Shown piece by piece: positions 24,183 to 32,402 of a DNA stretch of 64,000 nucleotides (positions are counted from its first letter, which is position 1; every line of letters begins with the position of its first letter). A program made the position numbers and the translations under genes. The notes below the pieces were generated by a model. The model was not told where the DNA came from, searched no databases, and saw nothing but the letters and a program-made list of their open reading frames with translations. Source of the DNA: Maricaulis sp965242785. GTDB lineage: Bacteria > Pseudomonadota > Alphaproteobacteria > Caulobacterales > Maricaulaceae. The stretch is from the NCBI GenBank assembly GCA_965242785.1, contig CBDETA010000004.1:1488001-1552000 (forward strand). Reading direction: 5' to 3'.

Positions 24183-24251
24183 CGTCATCCCAGCGAAAGC
24201 TGGGACCCAGTCCGGCGGCCGGTCTGGGTCCTGACTTTCGTCAGGATGACG
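24183..24251. repeat. Dispersed repeat, family C (copy 2)
   Basis: Bounded by CGTCATCC (24183-24190) and GGATGACG (24244-24251), with inner inverted segments AGCGAAAGCT and GACCCAG/CTGGGTC. It sits 30 bases after the purB stop and might act in its termination. Confidence 0.55.
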
Positions 24252-24280
24252 GCGGGGCGATTGACGGGGCGTGTCACACC

Positions 24281-25579
24281 TCAGCCAAACACCCGCCGGA
24301 AAATCGTGTCCACATGCTTCATGTGGTAGGCCTCGTCGAAACAGGCCTCGATCTGCTCGTCCGACAGCAGCGCCGTGACGCCTTCATCGGCCTTGAGGTG
24401 GTCGACCAGCATGCCGCCCTCATCCCAGGTCTTCATGCCGTTGCGCTGGACCAGGCGATAGCTGTCCTCGCGCGAGGCGCCGGCCTGGGTCAGCGCTAGC
24501 AGGACGCGCTGGGAATTGTGGATGCCGCCATAGGCGTTGAGGTTTTCCTGGCAGCGGTCGGCATGGACGATCAGCTTCTCGATCATGCCGGCGGTGCGGT
24601 GTAGGGCGAAGTCCAGGTGCACATTGGCGTCCGGACCGATGCCGCGCTCGACCGAGGAGTGGGAGATGTCGCGCTCGTGCCACAGCGCCACATTCTCCAT
24701 GGCCGGCACGACAGCCGAGCGCACCAGGCGGGCCTGGCCGGTGAGGTTTTCCGTCAGGATCGGATTGCGCTTGTGCGGCATGGCCGACGAGCCCTTTTGG
24801 CCCGGGGAGAAATACTCCTGCGCCTCGCGCACTTCGGACCGCTGCAGGTGGCGCACCTCGACGGCGATATTCTCGATCGCCGAGGCGATCAGGCCCAGCA
24901 CGGCGAAGTAGTTGGCATGGCGGTCGCGCGGGATGACCTGGGTGGAGACCGGCTCCACCGTCAGGCCCATCTGCTTGGCGACATGTTCTTCCACCGCCGG
25001 ATCGATATTGGCAAAGGTGCCGATGGCGCCGGAAATGGCGCAGGTGGCGATCTCCTCGCGGGCGCGCACCAGGCGTTCGCGGTTGCGGGCGAACTCGGCA
25101 TAAAAGCGCGCGAACTTGAGGCCCATCGTCGTCGGCTCGGCATGGATGCCGTGCGAGCGGCCGATACAGGCGGTGTATTTGTGCTCTTCCGCCCGCGCCT
25201 TCAGCGCCGCAAGCACCCGGTCCATGCCTTCCAGCAGCAGGTCGGCGGACTGTTTCAGCTGCACGGCCAGGCAGGTGTCCAGCACATCCGAGGAGGTCAG
25301 GCCCTGGTGGACGAAACGGCTTTCCTCGCCGACATGCTCGGCCAGATGGGTGAGGAAGGCGATGACATCATGCTTCACCTCGGCCTCGATCTCATTGATC
25401 CGGTCGACATCAAACTCGACGTCCTTGGCTTTCCAGACAGCCTCGACCGCCGACTGCGGCACCACACCCAGCTCGGCCAGCTTCTCCGTCGCATGCGCTT
25501 CGATCAGGTACCAGATCTTGTACTTGTTCTGGTCCGACCAGATGGCGGCCATTTCAGGACGGGTATAGCGGGGGATCAT
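24281..25579 (-). CDS. purB: Adenylosuccinate lyase
   Basis: Acts twice in purine synthesis, cleaving SAICAR and adenylosuccinate with release of fumarate. The fumarase-superfamily signature GSSAMPHKRNP lies in the middle of the 432-residue protein, and the N terminus MIPRYTRPEMAAIWSDQNKY is typical. I placed the start at 25579 because GGAG lies eight bases upstream and homologues begin there; the frame is open for 34 more codons. Single gene. Confidence 0.97.
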   Translation of the reverse strand: MIPRYTRPEMAAIWSDQNKYKIWYLIEAHATEKLAELGVVPQSAVEAVWKAKDVEFDVDRINEIEAEVKHDVIAFLTHLAEHVGEESRFVHQGLTSSDVLDTCLAVQLKQSADLLLEGMDRVLAALKARAEEHKYTACIGRSHGIHAEPTTMGLKFARFYAEFARNRERLVRAREEIATCAISGAIGTFANIDPAVEEHVAKQMGLTVEPVSTQVIPRDRHANYFAVLGLIASAIENIAVEVRHLQRSEVREAQEYFSPGQKGSSAMPHKRNPILTENLTGQARLVRSAVVPAMENVALWHERDISHSSVERGIGPDANVHLDFALHRTAGMIEKLIVHADRCQENLNAYGGIHNSQRVLLALTQAGASREDSYRLVQRNGMKTWDEGGMLVDHLKADEGVTALLSDEQIEACFDEAYHMKHVDTIFRRVFG

Positions 25580-25734
25580 CGGCGGCGCTCCGCGGTTCAT
25601 GGGCTGAAGCGCGGGGGATGCGACGATATCTACAAAAATGCAAGAGCACCAAGCGCAGAAGGGGATTGCCGCTGGATGCAACCAGGTTCAGCTTGTGGCG
25701 AAACTATCGTGAGTTGAGGCGTGGGGGCCGAGCA

Positions 25735-26682
25735 ATGTCTTTATTGTTGGATATACAGAAGGAAGTGGTGTCCGGAGACACTCCAATTGCACCGATACTG
25801 CTGAAACTAAGACTGCTTGCCGCCAAATTGGGCAGTGTTGATCTTGAGGAATGGGTAAAGCACGAAGTGGAGGGGTATCCAAACGAGGTCGAGGTGCCCA
25901 GCTATCGAGTGTTGGGAGTGTCGTATTCCGGCACCTTTTCCGGTCCGTTTGGAAGCGGGATCAATAATGCTCCCATCCCAACGAGCATGATACGTAAACT
26001 GGCCGGTGACCAGTGGGCAGACTATAAGCTTCGGCAAAGCGCTGCGGCGATTGACGAGCTTCTGAAGTCAGCAAATGAAGGCTCTGGTGTATTGCACATT
26101 AACTCTGCCGACCTCATTCCAATATTGCAGGGTAAAATCTACCCTGATTATGCTTGCAATAGCGTGATAGGTAAGGTTTCAACTGCTTCTTTTGCCGAGG
26201 TCCAGCATGCGGTCCGCAGTCGGATTCTTGAATTAGTGCTCAAAATGGAGCGAAACGTTCCTATAGCAACTAGCATTGAAATCGGCGGAACAAGTTTCGA
26301 AAAAACGGAAGCGCATGGGGCTACTGTGACAAATATATATAATCAAACAATCAATGGAAATGCAGGAAACTTAGGTAGTGCGGATAGATCTCTTATCAGT
26401 GTCGGAGACAATAATTCGATAGCCGCGCAGGTCGGAGTAGGTGATCGTGCTAGTCTTCAGAATAGTTTGGAGCGGGCTGGCATTCCTCAAAGTGATGCAG
26501 CCGAAATTTCAAACATCATCTCTGAGGAGCAACCTTCTGATACTGACGGTCCGTTGGGGCGTCGTGCGCAAGAGTGGCTTGCAGAAAACCTAAAAAAGGC
26601 GGCCTCTGGAGCTTGGAAGATTGGGGTGACAACTGCGACGCGGTTAATCGCCGCCGCTGCTTCTAAATTCTACGGCCTTTAA
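25735..26682 (+). CDS. AbiTii-domain protein (probable phage-defence gene)
   Basis: A 315-residue protein with much lower GC than its neighbours. The N-terminal region (SLLLDIQKEVVSGDTPIAPILLKLRLLAAKLGSVDLEEWVKHEVEGYP) matches the AbiTii domain named after an abortive-infection protein. A Gly/Asn-rich link (VTNIYNQTINGNAGNLG) follows, and the C terminus (WLAENLKKAASGAWKIG...) is an amphipathic helix that may touch membrane. The ATG at 25735 follows a GGGGG element. Its 3' end overlaps the opposing thrC gene by 20 bases. It is probably horizontally acquired; activity is unproven. Confidence 0.8.
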   Translation: MSLLLDIQKEVVSGDTPIAPILLKLRLLAAKLGSVDLEEWVKHEVEGYPNEVEVPSYRVLGVSYSGTFSGPFGSGINNAPIPTSMIRKLAGDQWADYKLRQSAAAIDELLKSANEGSGVLHINSADLIPILQGKIYPDYACNSVIGKVSTASFAEVQHAVRSRILELVLKMERNVPIATSIEIGGTSFEKTEAHGATVTNIYNQTINGNAGNLGSADRSLISVGDNNSIAAQVGVGDRASLQNSLERAGIPQSDAAEISNIISEEQPSDTDGPLGRRAQEWLAENLKKAASGAWKIGVTTATRLIAAAASKFYGL

Positions 26683-27901
26683 AACTCCCCCAATCCACCG
26701 CGCTGTGCCGGTCCAGCGCGACGGCGCCGTCCGGCATGGCGTATTTCAGGCCTGAGCCGCAGTTGAACAGGACGCATTCGGCGTCGCGGGCGAGGCGGCC
26801 GTCATTCATGGCTTTTTCCATTGCCGCCAGGGTCGCCGCGCCTTCGGGGCAGAGGAGGAGGCCGTCTTCTCTTGCGCATCGCGTGCGGGCGGTTTCGATA
26901 GCCACCTCGGTCACCGCCACAGCCGCCCTGCCGCTTTCCCGCACCGCGTCCAGGATCAGGAAGTCACCGATCGCCTTGGGCACGCGGATGCCCATCGCGG
27001 CGGTCTGGGCGTCCAGCCATTCCTCGGCGTGGTGTTCACCGGCTTCCCAGGCGCGGACGATGGGGGCGCAGCCCTCGGCCTGGACGGCGAACATTTTCGG
27101 GCGTTCCGGGCCGATCCAGCCGAGCTTTTCCATTTCGTCGAAGGCCTTCCACATGCCGATGAGGCCGGTGCCGCCGCCGGTGGGATAGAAGATGGCATCG
27201 GGCAGGCACCAGCCCAGCTGGGCGGCGAGTTCCAGGCCCATCGTCTTCTTGCCCTCGATCCGGTAGGGCTCTTTCAGGGTCGAGACATCGAACCAGCCCA
27301 TCTTGTCCTTGCCCGCACCCACCAGGGCGCCGCAATGGTGGATATAGCCGTTGACCTTGAAGACCCTGGCGCCCTGCAGCGCCATTTCGCGCAGATTGAT
27401 TTCCGGCGTGTCTTCCGGCGCAAAGCAGAAGCTTTCCATGCCCATGCGGCTGGCATAGGCCGACATCGCGGCACCGGCATTGCCATTGGTCGGCATGGCC
27501 AGGCGCTTGATGCCAAAGCGGTGTGCCATGGCCACCGCGAGGGCGAGGCCGCGGGCCTTGAACGAGCCGGTCGGCAGGCGGCCCTCATCCTTCACCCAGA
27601 CCCGGCCCGTGGCGCCCGAAGCCCGACCCGTCGCCGGCACATCGATCAGCGGCGTGTCCAGCTCGCCCAGGGCGCAGATATGGCGGTCATCCTTGACCGG
27701 CAGCAGCTCGCGCCATTTCCAGAACCCGCCCGGCCTGGCCCAGACGGCGCCGCGGTCGATCTCCGACTTCATCTTGTCCAGGTCATAGCGCGCCAGAAGC
27801 GGCTTGCCGGCGCGCGAGAGATTGTGCGGCTGGTCCGCCTCGTAACGCTCGCCGGTTTCCGAGCATTCCAGATGGGTGAAATAATGGGCGCGGTCCTGCA
27901 T
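26663..27901 (-). CDS. thrC: Threonine synthase (PLP-dependent)
   Basis: A 412-residue fold-type II PLP enzyme. The PLP lysine is Lys115 in GSFKARG; the phosphate loop is PTGGGTGLIG. The N-terminal portion ECSETGERYEAD resembles the Zn-ribbon-like start of archaeal-type threonine synthases. It makes threonine from O-phosphohomoserine, although related threonine dehydratase-like proteins cannot be fully excluded. Its last seven codons overlap the end of the foreign AbiTii gene. Confidence 0.85.
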   Translation of the reverse strand: MQDRAHYFTHLECSETGERYEADQPHNLSRAGKPLLARYDLDKMKSEIDRGAVWARPGGFWKWRELLPVKDDRHICALGELDTPLIDVPATGRASGATGRVWVKDEGRLPTGSFKARGLALAVAMAHRFGIKRLAMPTNGNAGAAMSAYASRMGMESFCFAPEDTPEINLREMALQGARVFKVNGYIHHCGALVGAGKDKMGWFDVSTLKEPYRIEGKKTMGLELAAQLGWCLPDAIFYPTGGGTGLIGMWKAFDEMEKLGWIGPERPKMFAVQAEGCAPIVRAWEAGEHHAEEWLDAQTAAMGIRVPKAIGDFLILDAVRESGRAAVAVTEVAIETARTRCAREDGLLLCPEGAATLAAMEKAMNDGRLARDAECVLFNCGSGLKYAMPDGAVALDRHSAVDWGSFKGRRI

Positions 27902-28028
27902 CGGGATCCCTCAATGGCTGCCAACGGCAAGCTAAGGCATTGCACCGGCAGGTCCAGTGGTCGGATGAGCCCGTCGGGCCAGCGTTCTGCACGATTGCGC
28001 GCGGCCCCGCAGGCGCTAGGCTGGCGCG

Positions 28029-28487
28029 ATGACCGCGCTTTATGAATTTCCCCTGTTGCTGGCTCCGATCAGCCTGGCCTGCCCGTCTTGCGGCGGAGAG
28101 GCGGTGTTCCGCACGCGCCATGACAAACCCTTGCCGGTCATGCGGGCCGGCGAAGCCCCGGGGCGGGCCGTGGCCGACTGGTCGGGCGAATTGCACTGTC
28201 CCGCTTGCGCCCGCCGCAGCCCGCACGTGCTGGTCTGGCCGGACCAGGCCTATTACCAGGTCGAGCACCGAGGCCAGGTTCTCTGGGCGCTCGACCGGCC
28301 GATGATGCAGACATTCCGCAATGTGATTGCCGCAGGGGCGGACCGCGCGCGTCAGGGCCAGGCGCACCGGGTGCATGTCGCGCGGATTCCCTCGGTCTTC
28401 TTGTCGGCGCGGGCGCGTCCGGCCATGCTGCGCAAGATCGACCGCCTTTTGCAGCGGGACCGGAAACAGGATCGGGGAGACGGGTGA
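28029..28487 (+). CDS. Small zinc-ribbon protein of unknown function
   Basis: A 152-residue protein with two CxxC pairs, CPSCGG near residue 18 and CPACARR near residue 57, which could bind zinc in a rubredoxin-like knuckle. No other domain is recognised; the C-terminal third is basic. Its stop overlaps the start of the VOC protein gene (TGATG), so the two are translationally coupled. Confidence 0.65.
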   Translation: MTALYEFPLLLAPISLACPSCGGEAVFRTRHDKPLPVMRAGEAPGRAVADWSGELHCPACARRSPHVLVWPDQAYYQVEHRGQVLWALDRPMMQTFRNVIAAGADRARQGQAHRVHVARIPSVFLSARARPAMLRKIDRLLQRDRKQDRGDG

Positions 28488-28879
28488 TGGCCAATGTGAT
28501 CGGTGTCGGTGGCGTGTTTTTCCAGAGTGCGGATCCGGAGGGCCTGATGGCCTGGTACAAGGACGCTCTGGGCCTGACGATTAATGATTATGGCGGCGCG
28601 GACTTCCTGCACGCGGCCAGCGGCCAGGCCTTTCCCCAGGGCGCCCGGACGATCTTCTCCGCCTTCAAGGACACAAGCGAATACTTCGCCCCCTCGGCCA
28701 AGCCCTTCATGATCAATCTCATGATCGACGACATGGACGGCATGCTGGCCCGCCTGGCGGAAAAGGGCGTCCCGCTGGAGGGCGACCCCCAGGATTTCGA
28801 CTATGGCCGCTTCGCCTGGGTGATGGATCCCAACGGCGTGAAAATCGAGCTGTGGCAGCCGATCGAGCCGAAGGGGTAG
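28487..28879 (+). CDS. VOC (glyoxalase/bleomycin resistance) family protein
   Basis: A 130-residue vicinal-oxygen-chelate protein with the two repeated beta-alpha-beta modules. The first begins GGVFFQSADPEGLMAWYKDALGL; the second ends FAWVMDPNGVKIELWQP, where the Glu is a usual metal ligand. The substrate is not predictable. It overlaps the zinc-ribbon gene by one base. Confidence 0.88.
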   Translation: MANVIGVGGVFFQSADPEGLMAWYKDALGLTINDYGGADFLHAASGQAFPQGARTIFSAFKDTSEYFAPSAKPFMINLMIDDMDGMLARLAEKGVPLEGDPQDFDYGRFAWVMDPNGVKIELWQPIEPKG

Positions 28880-28930
28880 GGTGTTGTTTCCGGGGAAATC
28901 GAGTTTCGCTGTTTGAGATAAGCGCAGCTG

Positions 28931-29056
28931 GAGCTCCCTCTCCCTGGGGAGAGGGCTGGGGAGCGGGGGAACGGCGGGGACCGAGGCTATCCTGGCACCA
29001 CCGGGATTCCCCCCTCATCCGCCGCTGCGCGGCACCTTCCTCCTATGGGGAAGGGA
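28931..29056. repeat. Dispersed intergenic repeat, family A (copy 4)
   Basis: GAGCTCCCTCTCCCTGGGGA start, the TGGCACCACCGGGATTCCCC segment, a GCCGCTGCGCGGC hairpin and a purine-rich end ATGGGGAAGGGAAAG. It occupies the gap between the VOC and radC genes and ends next to the radC stop codon. Confidence 0.65.
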
Positions 29057-29065
29057 AAGCCCTCT

Positions 29066-29785
29066 TCACATCAATCCCAGCGTCTTGAAGCTCGCCGTGT
29101 TCTCCCGGCCGATCACCAGGTGGTCGTGGACCACGATGTCGAAGGGTTTGCAGATGTCCATCAGGTTCCGGGTCATCTCGATATCGGCCTGGCTGGGGGT
29201 GGCGTCGCCGGAAGGGTGGTTGTGCACCAGGATGATGGCCGAGCTCTCATGGGCGAGGGCGCGCTTGACCACTTCGCGCGGATAGACCGGGGCGTGGTCG
29301 ATCGTGCCTTCGCCCAGCACTTCGTCGGCGATCAGCTTGTTCTTGCGGTCCAGGAAGAGGACGCGGAATTGTTCGGTGGTGGCGTGCTGCATGGCGGTAC
29401 GGCAGTAATTGATCAGCGCCGACCACGAGGCGATGGCCGGCCGGCCGATCACCTGTTCCCGGGCCAGGCGTTCGGCGAGGGCCTTGATCAGCTTGAGCTC
29501 GGCAGCGGTCTTGTCCGAGACGCCGGGGATCGTGGTGAGCTGTTCCAGCGATGCGGAGGCGACACCTCCCAGATCGCCGAAACGGGCGATCAGCGCCTTG
29601 GCGATCGGCTTGACGTCGCGCCGCGGGATGCAGCGGAACAGGTAGAGTTCCAGCAGCTCGTAGTCATGCAGGCCCGGACCACCGGTCTCAGCCAGCCGTT
29701 CGCGCAGACGCAGGCGATGCCCCTGCCAGGACGGCGCTTCGGGCATCGGCCGGTCGTCCTGAAGGGCAGCCGGTCGCTTCGGCAT
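29066..29785 (-). CDS. radC: RadC family (JAB/MPN domain) protein
   Basis: A 239-residue protein with an N-terminal helix-hairpin-helix region (DLGGVASASLEQLTTIPGVSDKTAAELK) and a C-terminal JAB metallopeptidase-like domain. The metal motif HNHPSGD at 188-194 with Asp201 is complete. The role of RadC is unsettled, though it is linked to recombination and mobile DNA. The start at 29785 has GGAGG nine bases upstream; an ATG seven codons earlier has none. Confidence 0.93.
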   Translation of the reverse strand: MPKRPAALQDDRPMPEAPSWQGHRLRLRERLAETGGPGLHDYELLELYLFRCIPRRDVKPIAKALIARFGDLGGVASASLEQLTTIPGVSDKTAAELKLIKALAERLAREQVIGRPAIASWSALINYCRTAMQHATTEQFRVLFLDRKNKLIADEVLGEGTIDHAPVYPREVVKRALAHESSAIILVHNHPSGDATPSQADIEMTRNLMDICKPFDIVVHDHLVIGRENTASFKTLGLM

Positions 29786-29893
29786 TTCGCATGGCCTCCA
29801 AGGCATTCAACACGAGCGTGCATAACTTTGTTCATTACCCATGGCGTGTAAACCTGATAGCGTGCAACCGGGCAGGCTGAAGGGAGGCAGGCG

Positions 29894-30850
29894 ATGGGAC
29901 GCAGCTGCAAGGAAATTCACGAGTGGATTGAAGAGACGGTCGAGAAGCCGATCGAGGAATGGGAGGAAAAGCAGGAAGAGCGCTGCCGAAACGAGAAGTG
30001 CAAGTGGTGGATGCTGTGCCTGAACAAGCTGGTCTGCTGGTTTGTCACCATCCTGGTCAAGGTGGTCCGCTGGATCGTCGTGACGGTGGGAAAATGGGTC
30101 GTCCGTGTCGTCTGCGAAGTGGTCAATTTCGTGCTGGATGTCGCGGGATGGGTGATCAACATGATCCTCGCCCTGCCCATTATCGGTGGTCTCATTCGCG
30201 CCATCTGGAACTGGGTGATCGAGGGCTTCTGGCGCCTGTTGGGCATACCGGAGCTGATCGGCAGCCTGATCGGTATCCGGGTGCGAAAGAAGATGTATTT
30301 CGGCGTGATCATCCCGGTGATCGACGGCGTGCCGCTGGCGACACCGGCCCAGATGCAGCCGCAGGTCGACTACGCCATCCGGGCCTATGACACGCTGTGC
30401 AATATCGATCTGCGCTTTACCGGCTATTGCATGTCGACACTGCGGCCGCCGAAGGCGGCGCTCAATATCCAGTGCGGCGCAGGCGGCTTCTTCAATGATC
30501 TCTGGCTGGCCGGGTCATACTTCCAGCTGGCGATCAATATGTGCCGCTTCAAGAGCAATTGGCGCCGGATCGTCGGCGCGGGCGGGGAGTTGTTCGTTTT
30601 CGTGATGCCCAACATCCAGCCACCCTCCGTGGTGGGCTGCTCGATGGCCGGCACTCAGGACTATGTCGTGGTCGAGCCGACCTCTTCGGACGACACCGCC
30701 GCCCACGAATTGGGGCATGCCTGCCTGCTGGGGCATCGGGACAATGATCCGACCAATCTGATGGGCCCCTTCGGACCCAGCGGCGCGCCGACCCTGACCA
30801 ACTGGCAAATCGCCGTGGTGCGGTCGAGCCGGCACTGCGTCTATTTCTAG
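29894..30850 (+). CDS. Membrane-anchored metzincin-like zinc protease with Trp/Cys-rich N terminus
   Basis: A 318-residue protein of unusual build. Residues 1-38 are charged, helical and cysteine-bearing (CKEIHEWIEETVEKPIEEWEEK). Residues 39-128 are a long hydrophobic, Trp/Val-rich segment with four Cys in its first part, likely several membrane or amphipathic helices. The C-terminal half holds HELGHACLLGH (271-281), a zinc motif of the HExxHxxGH type, and NLM (288-290), a possible Met-turn. There is no ordinary signal peptide. It begins a three-gene unit with two small membrane proteins. I do not recognise a named family; export or secretion as an effector is one possibility. Confidence 0.65.
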   Translation: MGRSCKEIHEWIEETVEKPIEEWEEKQEERCRNEKCKWWMLCLNKLVCWFVTILVKVVRWIVVTVGKWVVRVVCEVVNFVLDVAGWVINMILALPIIGGLIRAIWNWVIEGFWRLLGIPELIGSLIGIRVRKKMYFGVIIPVIDGVPLATPAQMQPQVDYAIRAYDTLCNIDLRFTGYCMSTLRPPKAALNIQCGAGGFFNDLWLAGSYFQLAINMCRFKSNWRRIVGAGGELFVFVMPNIQPPSVVGCSMAGTQDYVVVEPTSSDDTAAHELGHACLLGHRDNDPTNLMGPFGPSGAPTLTNWQIAVVRSSRHCVYF

Positions 30851-30852
30851 CG

Positions 30853-31038
30853 ATGGCAGAGGACACCAAGCCGATGGAAACGCAAATGAACGGGAAGGAC
30901 ACGCCCCATGACGGGCATGACCATCAGCCGGGCGAACATTGCGGATCGCCCAGCCCCTGGATGAGTTTCGGGCTGACAGCCGGGTTGGCCGCAATCGTGG
31001 GGCTGGTCGGCTGGCTGGCCTGGACGGTCTTGCGGTGA
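30853..31038 (+). CDS. Small His-rich single-span membrane protein
   Basis: A 61-residue protein starting two bases after the protease stop. The N-terminal half is hydrophilic with HDGHDHQPGEHC, a possible metal-binding patch; the C-terminal half is one transmembrane helix (SFGLTAGLAAIVGLVGWLAWTVL). Its stop overlaps the GTG start of the next gene (GTGA at 31035-31038). An ATG at codon 12 is an alternative start. Its role is unknown but it is probably linked to the protease. Confidence 0.6.
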   Translation: MAEDTKPMETQMNGKDTPHDGHDHQPGEHCGSPSPWMSFGLTAGLAAIVGLVGWLAWTVLR

Positions 31039-31484
31039 GGACCGGCGGGTCCGTGCTGGTGGTCGACGGTCCGGAGGCTCTGGACCGGGTCCTGCAGCGT
31101 CCGCCGGTCTTTTCCGCCCTGCGATTGCCGCCGGGGTCTCCAGCGGCCGAGCTGGAGGGCCGCCTCAACGCGGCCTACCTGGCTTGCGGTTGCAAGCTGG
31201 CGCGTGTGAGCGCCCTGGCGGGACTGGTACTGGCGACCGGACTGGCGGTCATCGCCTGGCCCGGCGATGCCGGCTGGACGGTCTGGCGGAGCGCCGCGAC
31301 CGGTCTGGCCGGGCTGGCCGGTTTTGGCGTGTTCGGGCTGGCTGGCGAGCGCCTGGCCTTGCACTGGGCGCGCCGCCGGCTCATCGCGCTGGTGGCCGAG
31401 CTCTCCAGCCGACTGGGCGGACCGGACAGTGCGAAGGCCCGGTCAGATCCGTCAGGCAAGCCGCCAGCCGGTCAGCCGGTATAG
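31035..31484 (+). CDS. Two-span membrane protein of unknown function
   Basis: A 149-residue protein starting at GTG 31035 inside the stop of the preceding gene. It has about 55 hydrophilic residues, two hydrophobic helices (about 57-75 and 83-101) and a basic C-terminal tail. I see no known domain. It overlaps the convergent map gene by 13 bases. It is the last member of the protease unit. Confidence 0.55.
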   Translation: MRTGGSVLVVDGPEALDRVLQRPPVFSALRLPPGSPAAELEGRLNAAYLACGCKLARVSALAGLVLATGLAVIAWPGDAGWTVWRSAATGLAGLAGFGVFGLAGERLALHWARRRLIALVAELSSRLGGPDSAKARSDPSGKPPAGQPV

Positions 31485-32311
31485 GGAGGCTTGTGCAGGC
31501 CCTTGGGCGAGGCGGTGAAAATCTCCACCCCGTCCTCGGTGACGCCGACCGAGTGTTCGAACTGGGCCGAGAGCGACTTGTCGCGGGTGACCGCGGTCCA
31601 GCCGTCCGAGAGCACTTTCACGTCAGGCCGGCCCAAGTTCAGCATGGGTTCGACGGTGAAGAACATGCCCGGCTTCAGCTCGGGGCCTTCGCCATGCTCG
31701 CCGAAATGCAGCACGTTCGGGCTGTCATGGAAATTCTGGCCCAGGCCGTGGCCGCAGAAATCGCGCACGATCGAGCAGCGACGGGATTCGGCGTATTCCT
31801 GGATGATGGCACCGATCGTGCCCAGGGTGACGCCCGGCTTGATCGCATCAATGCCGGCCATCATGGCCTCATAGGTCGTGTCGATCAGGATCTCGGCTTT
31901 CCGCTTCGGCTCGCCGACCGTGTACATGCGGCTGGTATCGCCATGCCAGCCATCCACGATGACGGTGACGTCGATATTGACGATATCGCCATGGCGCAGC
32001 GGTTTGGGGCCGGGAATGCCGTGGCAGACCACGTGGTTGATCGAGGTGCACAGCGAGTGCCGGTAGCCGCGATAGAACAGCGTTGCCGGAACCGAGCCGT
32101 GATCGAAGGCGTATTGCCGGGCCAGATTGTCCAGATGTTCCGTGGTGACACCCGGGGCGACTTCGCCGGTCAGCATGTCCAGAATTTCCGCCGCCAGGCG
32201 CCCGGCCTTGCGCATGCCGGCAAAACCCTCCGGTCCATGCAGCTTGATACGCCCGTCCCGCGGGGCGGAAGCGGCGGTCTCGTCGGTCACGATGTCATAG
32301 GCAGTCGTCAA
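31472..32311 (-). CDS. map: Type I methionine aminopeptidase
   Basis: Removes the initiator Met from nascent proteins. The metal-ligand segments are all present: NIDVTVIVDGWHGDTSRMY (two Asp), GHGLGQNFHDSPNV (His), FTVEPML (Glu) and QFEHSVGV (Glu). I chose the TTG at 32311 because AGGAGGG lies eight bases upstream (complement of 32320-32326). The in-frame ATG at 32335 has no ribosome binding site and coincides with a TATATA box and a terminator tail. Either start leaves the catalytic domain complete. Confidence 0.93.
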   Translation of the reverse strand: MTTAYDIVTDETAASAPRDGRIKLHGPEGFAGMRKAGRLAAEILDMLTGEVAPGVTTEHLDNLARQYAFDHGSVPATLFYRGYRHSLCTSINHVVCHGIPGPKPLRHGDIVNIDVTVIVDGWHGDTSRMYTVGEPKRKAEILIDTTYEAMMAGIDAIKPGVTLGTIGAIIQEYAESRRCSIVRDFCGHGLGQNFHDSPNVLHFGEHGEGPELKPGMFFTVEPMLNLGRPDVKVLSDGWTAVTRDKSLSAQFEHSVGVTEDGVEIFTASPKGLHKPPYTG

Positions 32312-32319
32312 ATCCAGTG

Positions 32320-32340
32320 CCCTCCTGAAACCCATATATA
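32320..32340 (-). promoter_or_regulatory. Candidate -10 box and ribosome binding site of map
   Basis: On the minus strand TATATA (32340-32335) could be a -10 element, followed by AGGAGGG (32326-32320) and TTG eight bases later. The matching -35 region (GTTCCC) is poor and lies within the upstream terminator hairpin, so promoter activity is only a proposal; the ribosome binding site is clear. Confidence 0.45.
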
Positions 32341-32341
32341 C

Positions 32342-32372
32342 AAAAGCGCGCGCCGTTGGGAACGGCGCGCGC
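32342..32372 (-). terminator. Terminator of the M28 peptidase gene
   Basis: Perfect 12-bp stem GCGCGCGCCGTT (32346-32357) with AACGGCGCGCGC (32361-32372), a three-base loop and TTTT on the minus strand. It lies 30 bases after the M28 stop and only some 35 bases before the probable map start. Confidence 0.9.
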
Positions 32373-32402
32373 CTGCATTTTCATGTCGCTGGTCGGGAAG
32401 GC

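Noticed and set aside
20660..24251. CRISPR array
   Set aside because: The repeats are few, long, palindromic and irregularly spaced, and no cas gene is present.
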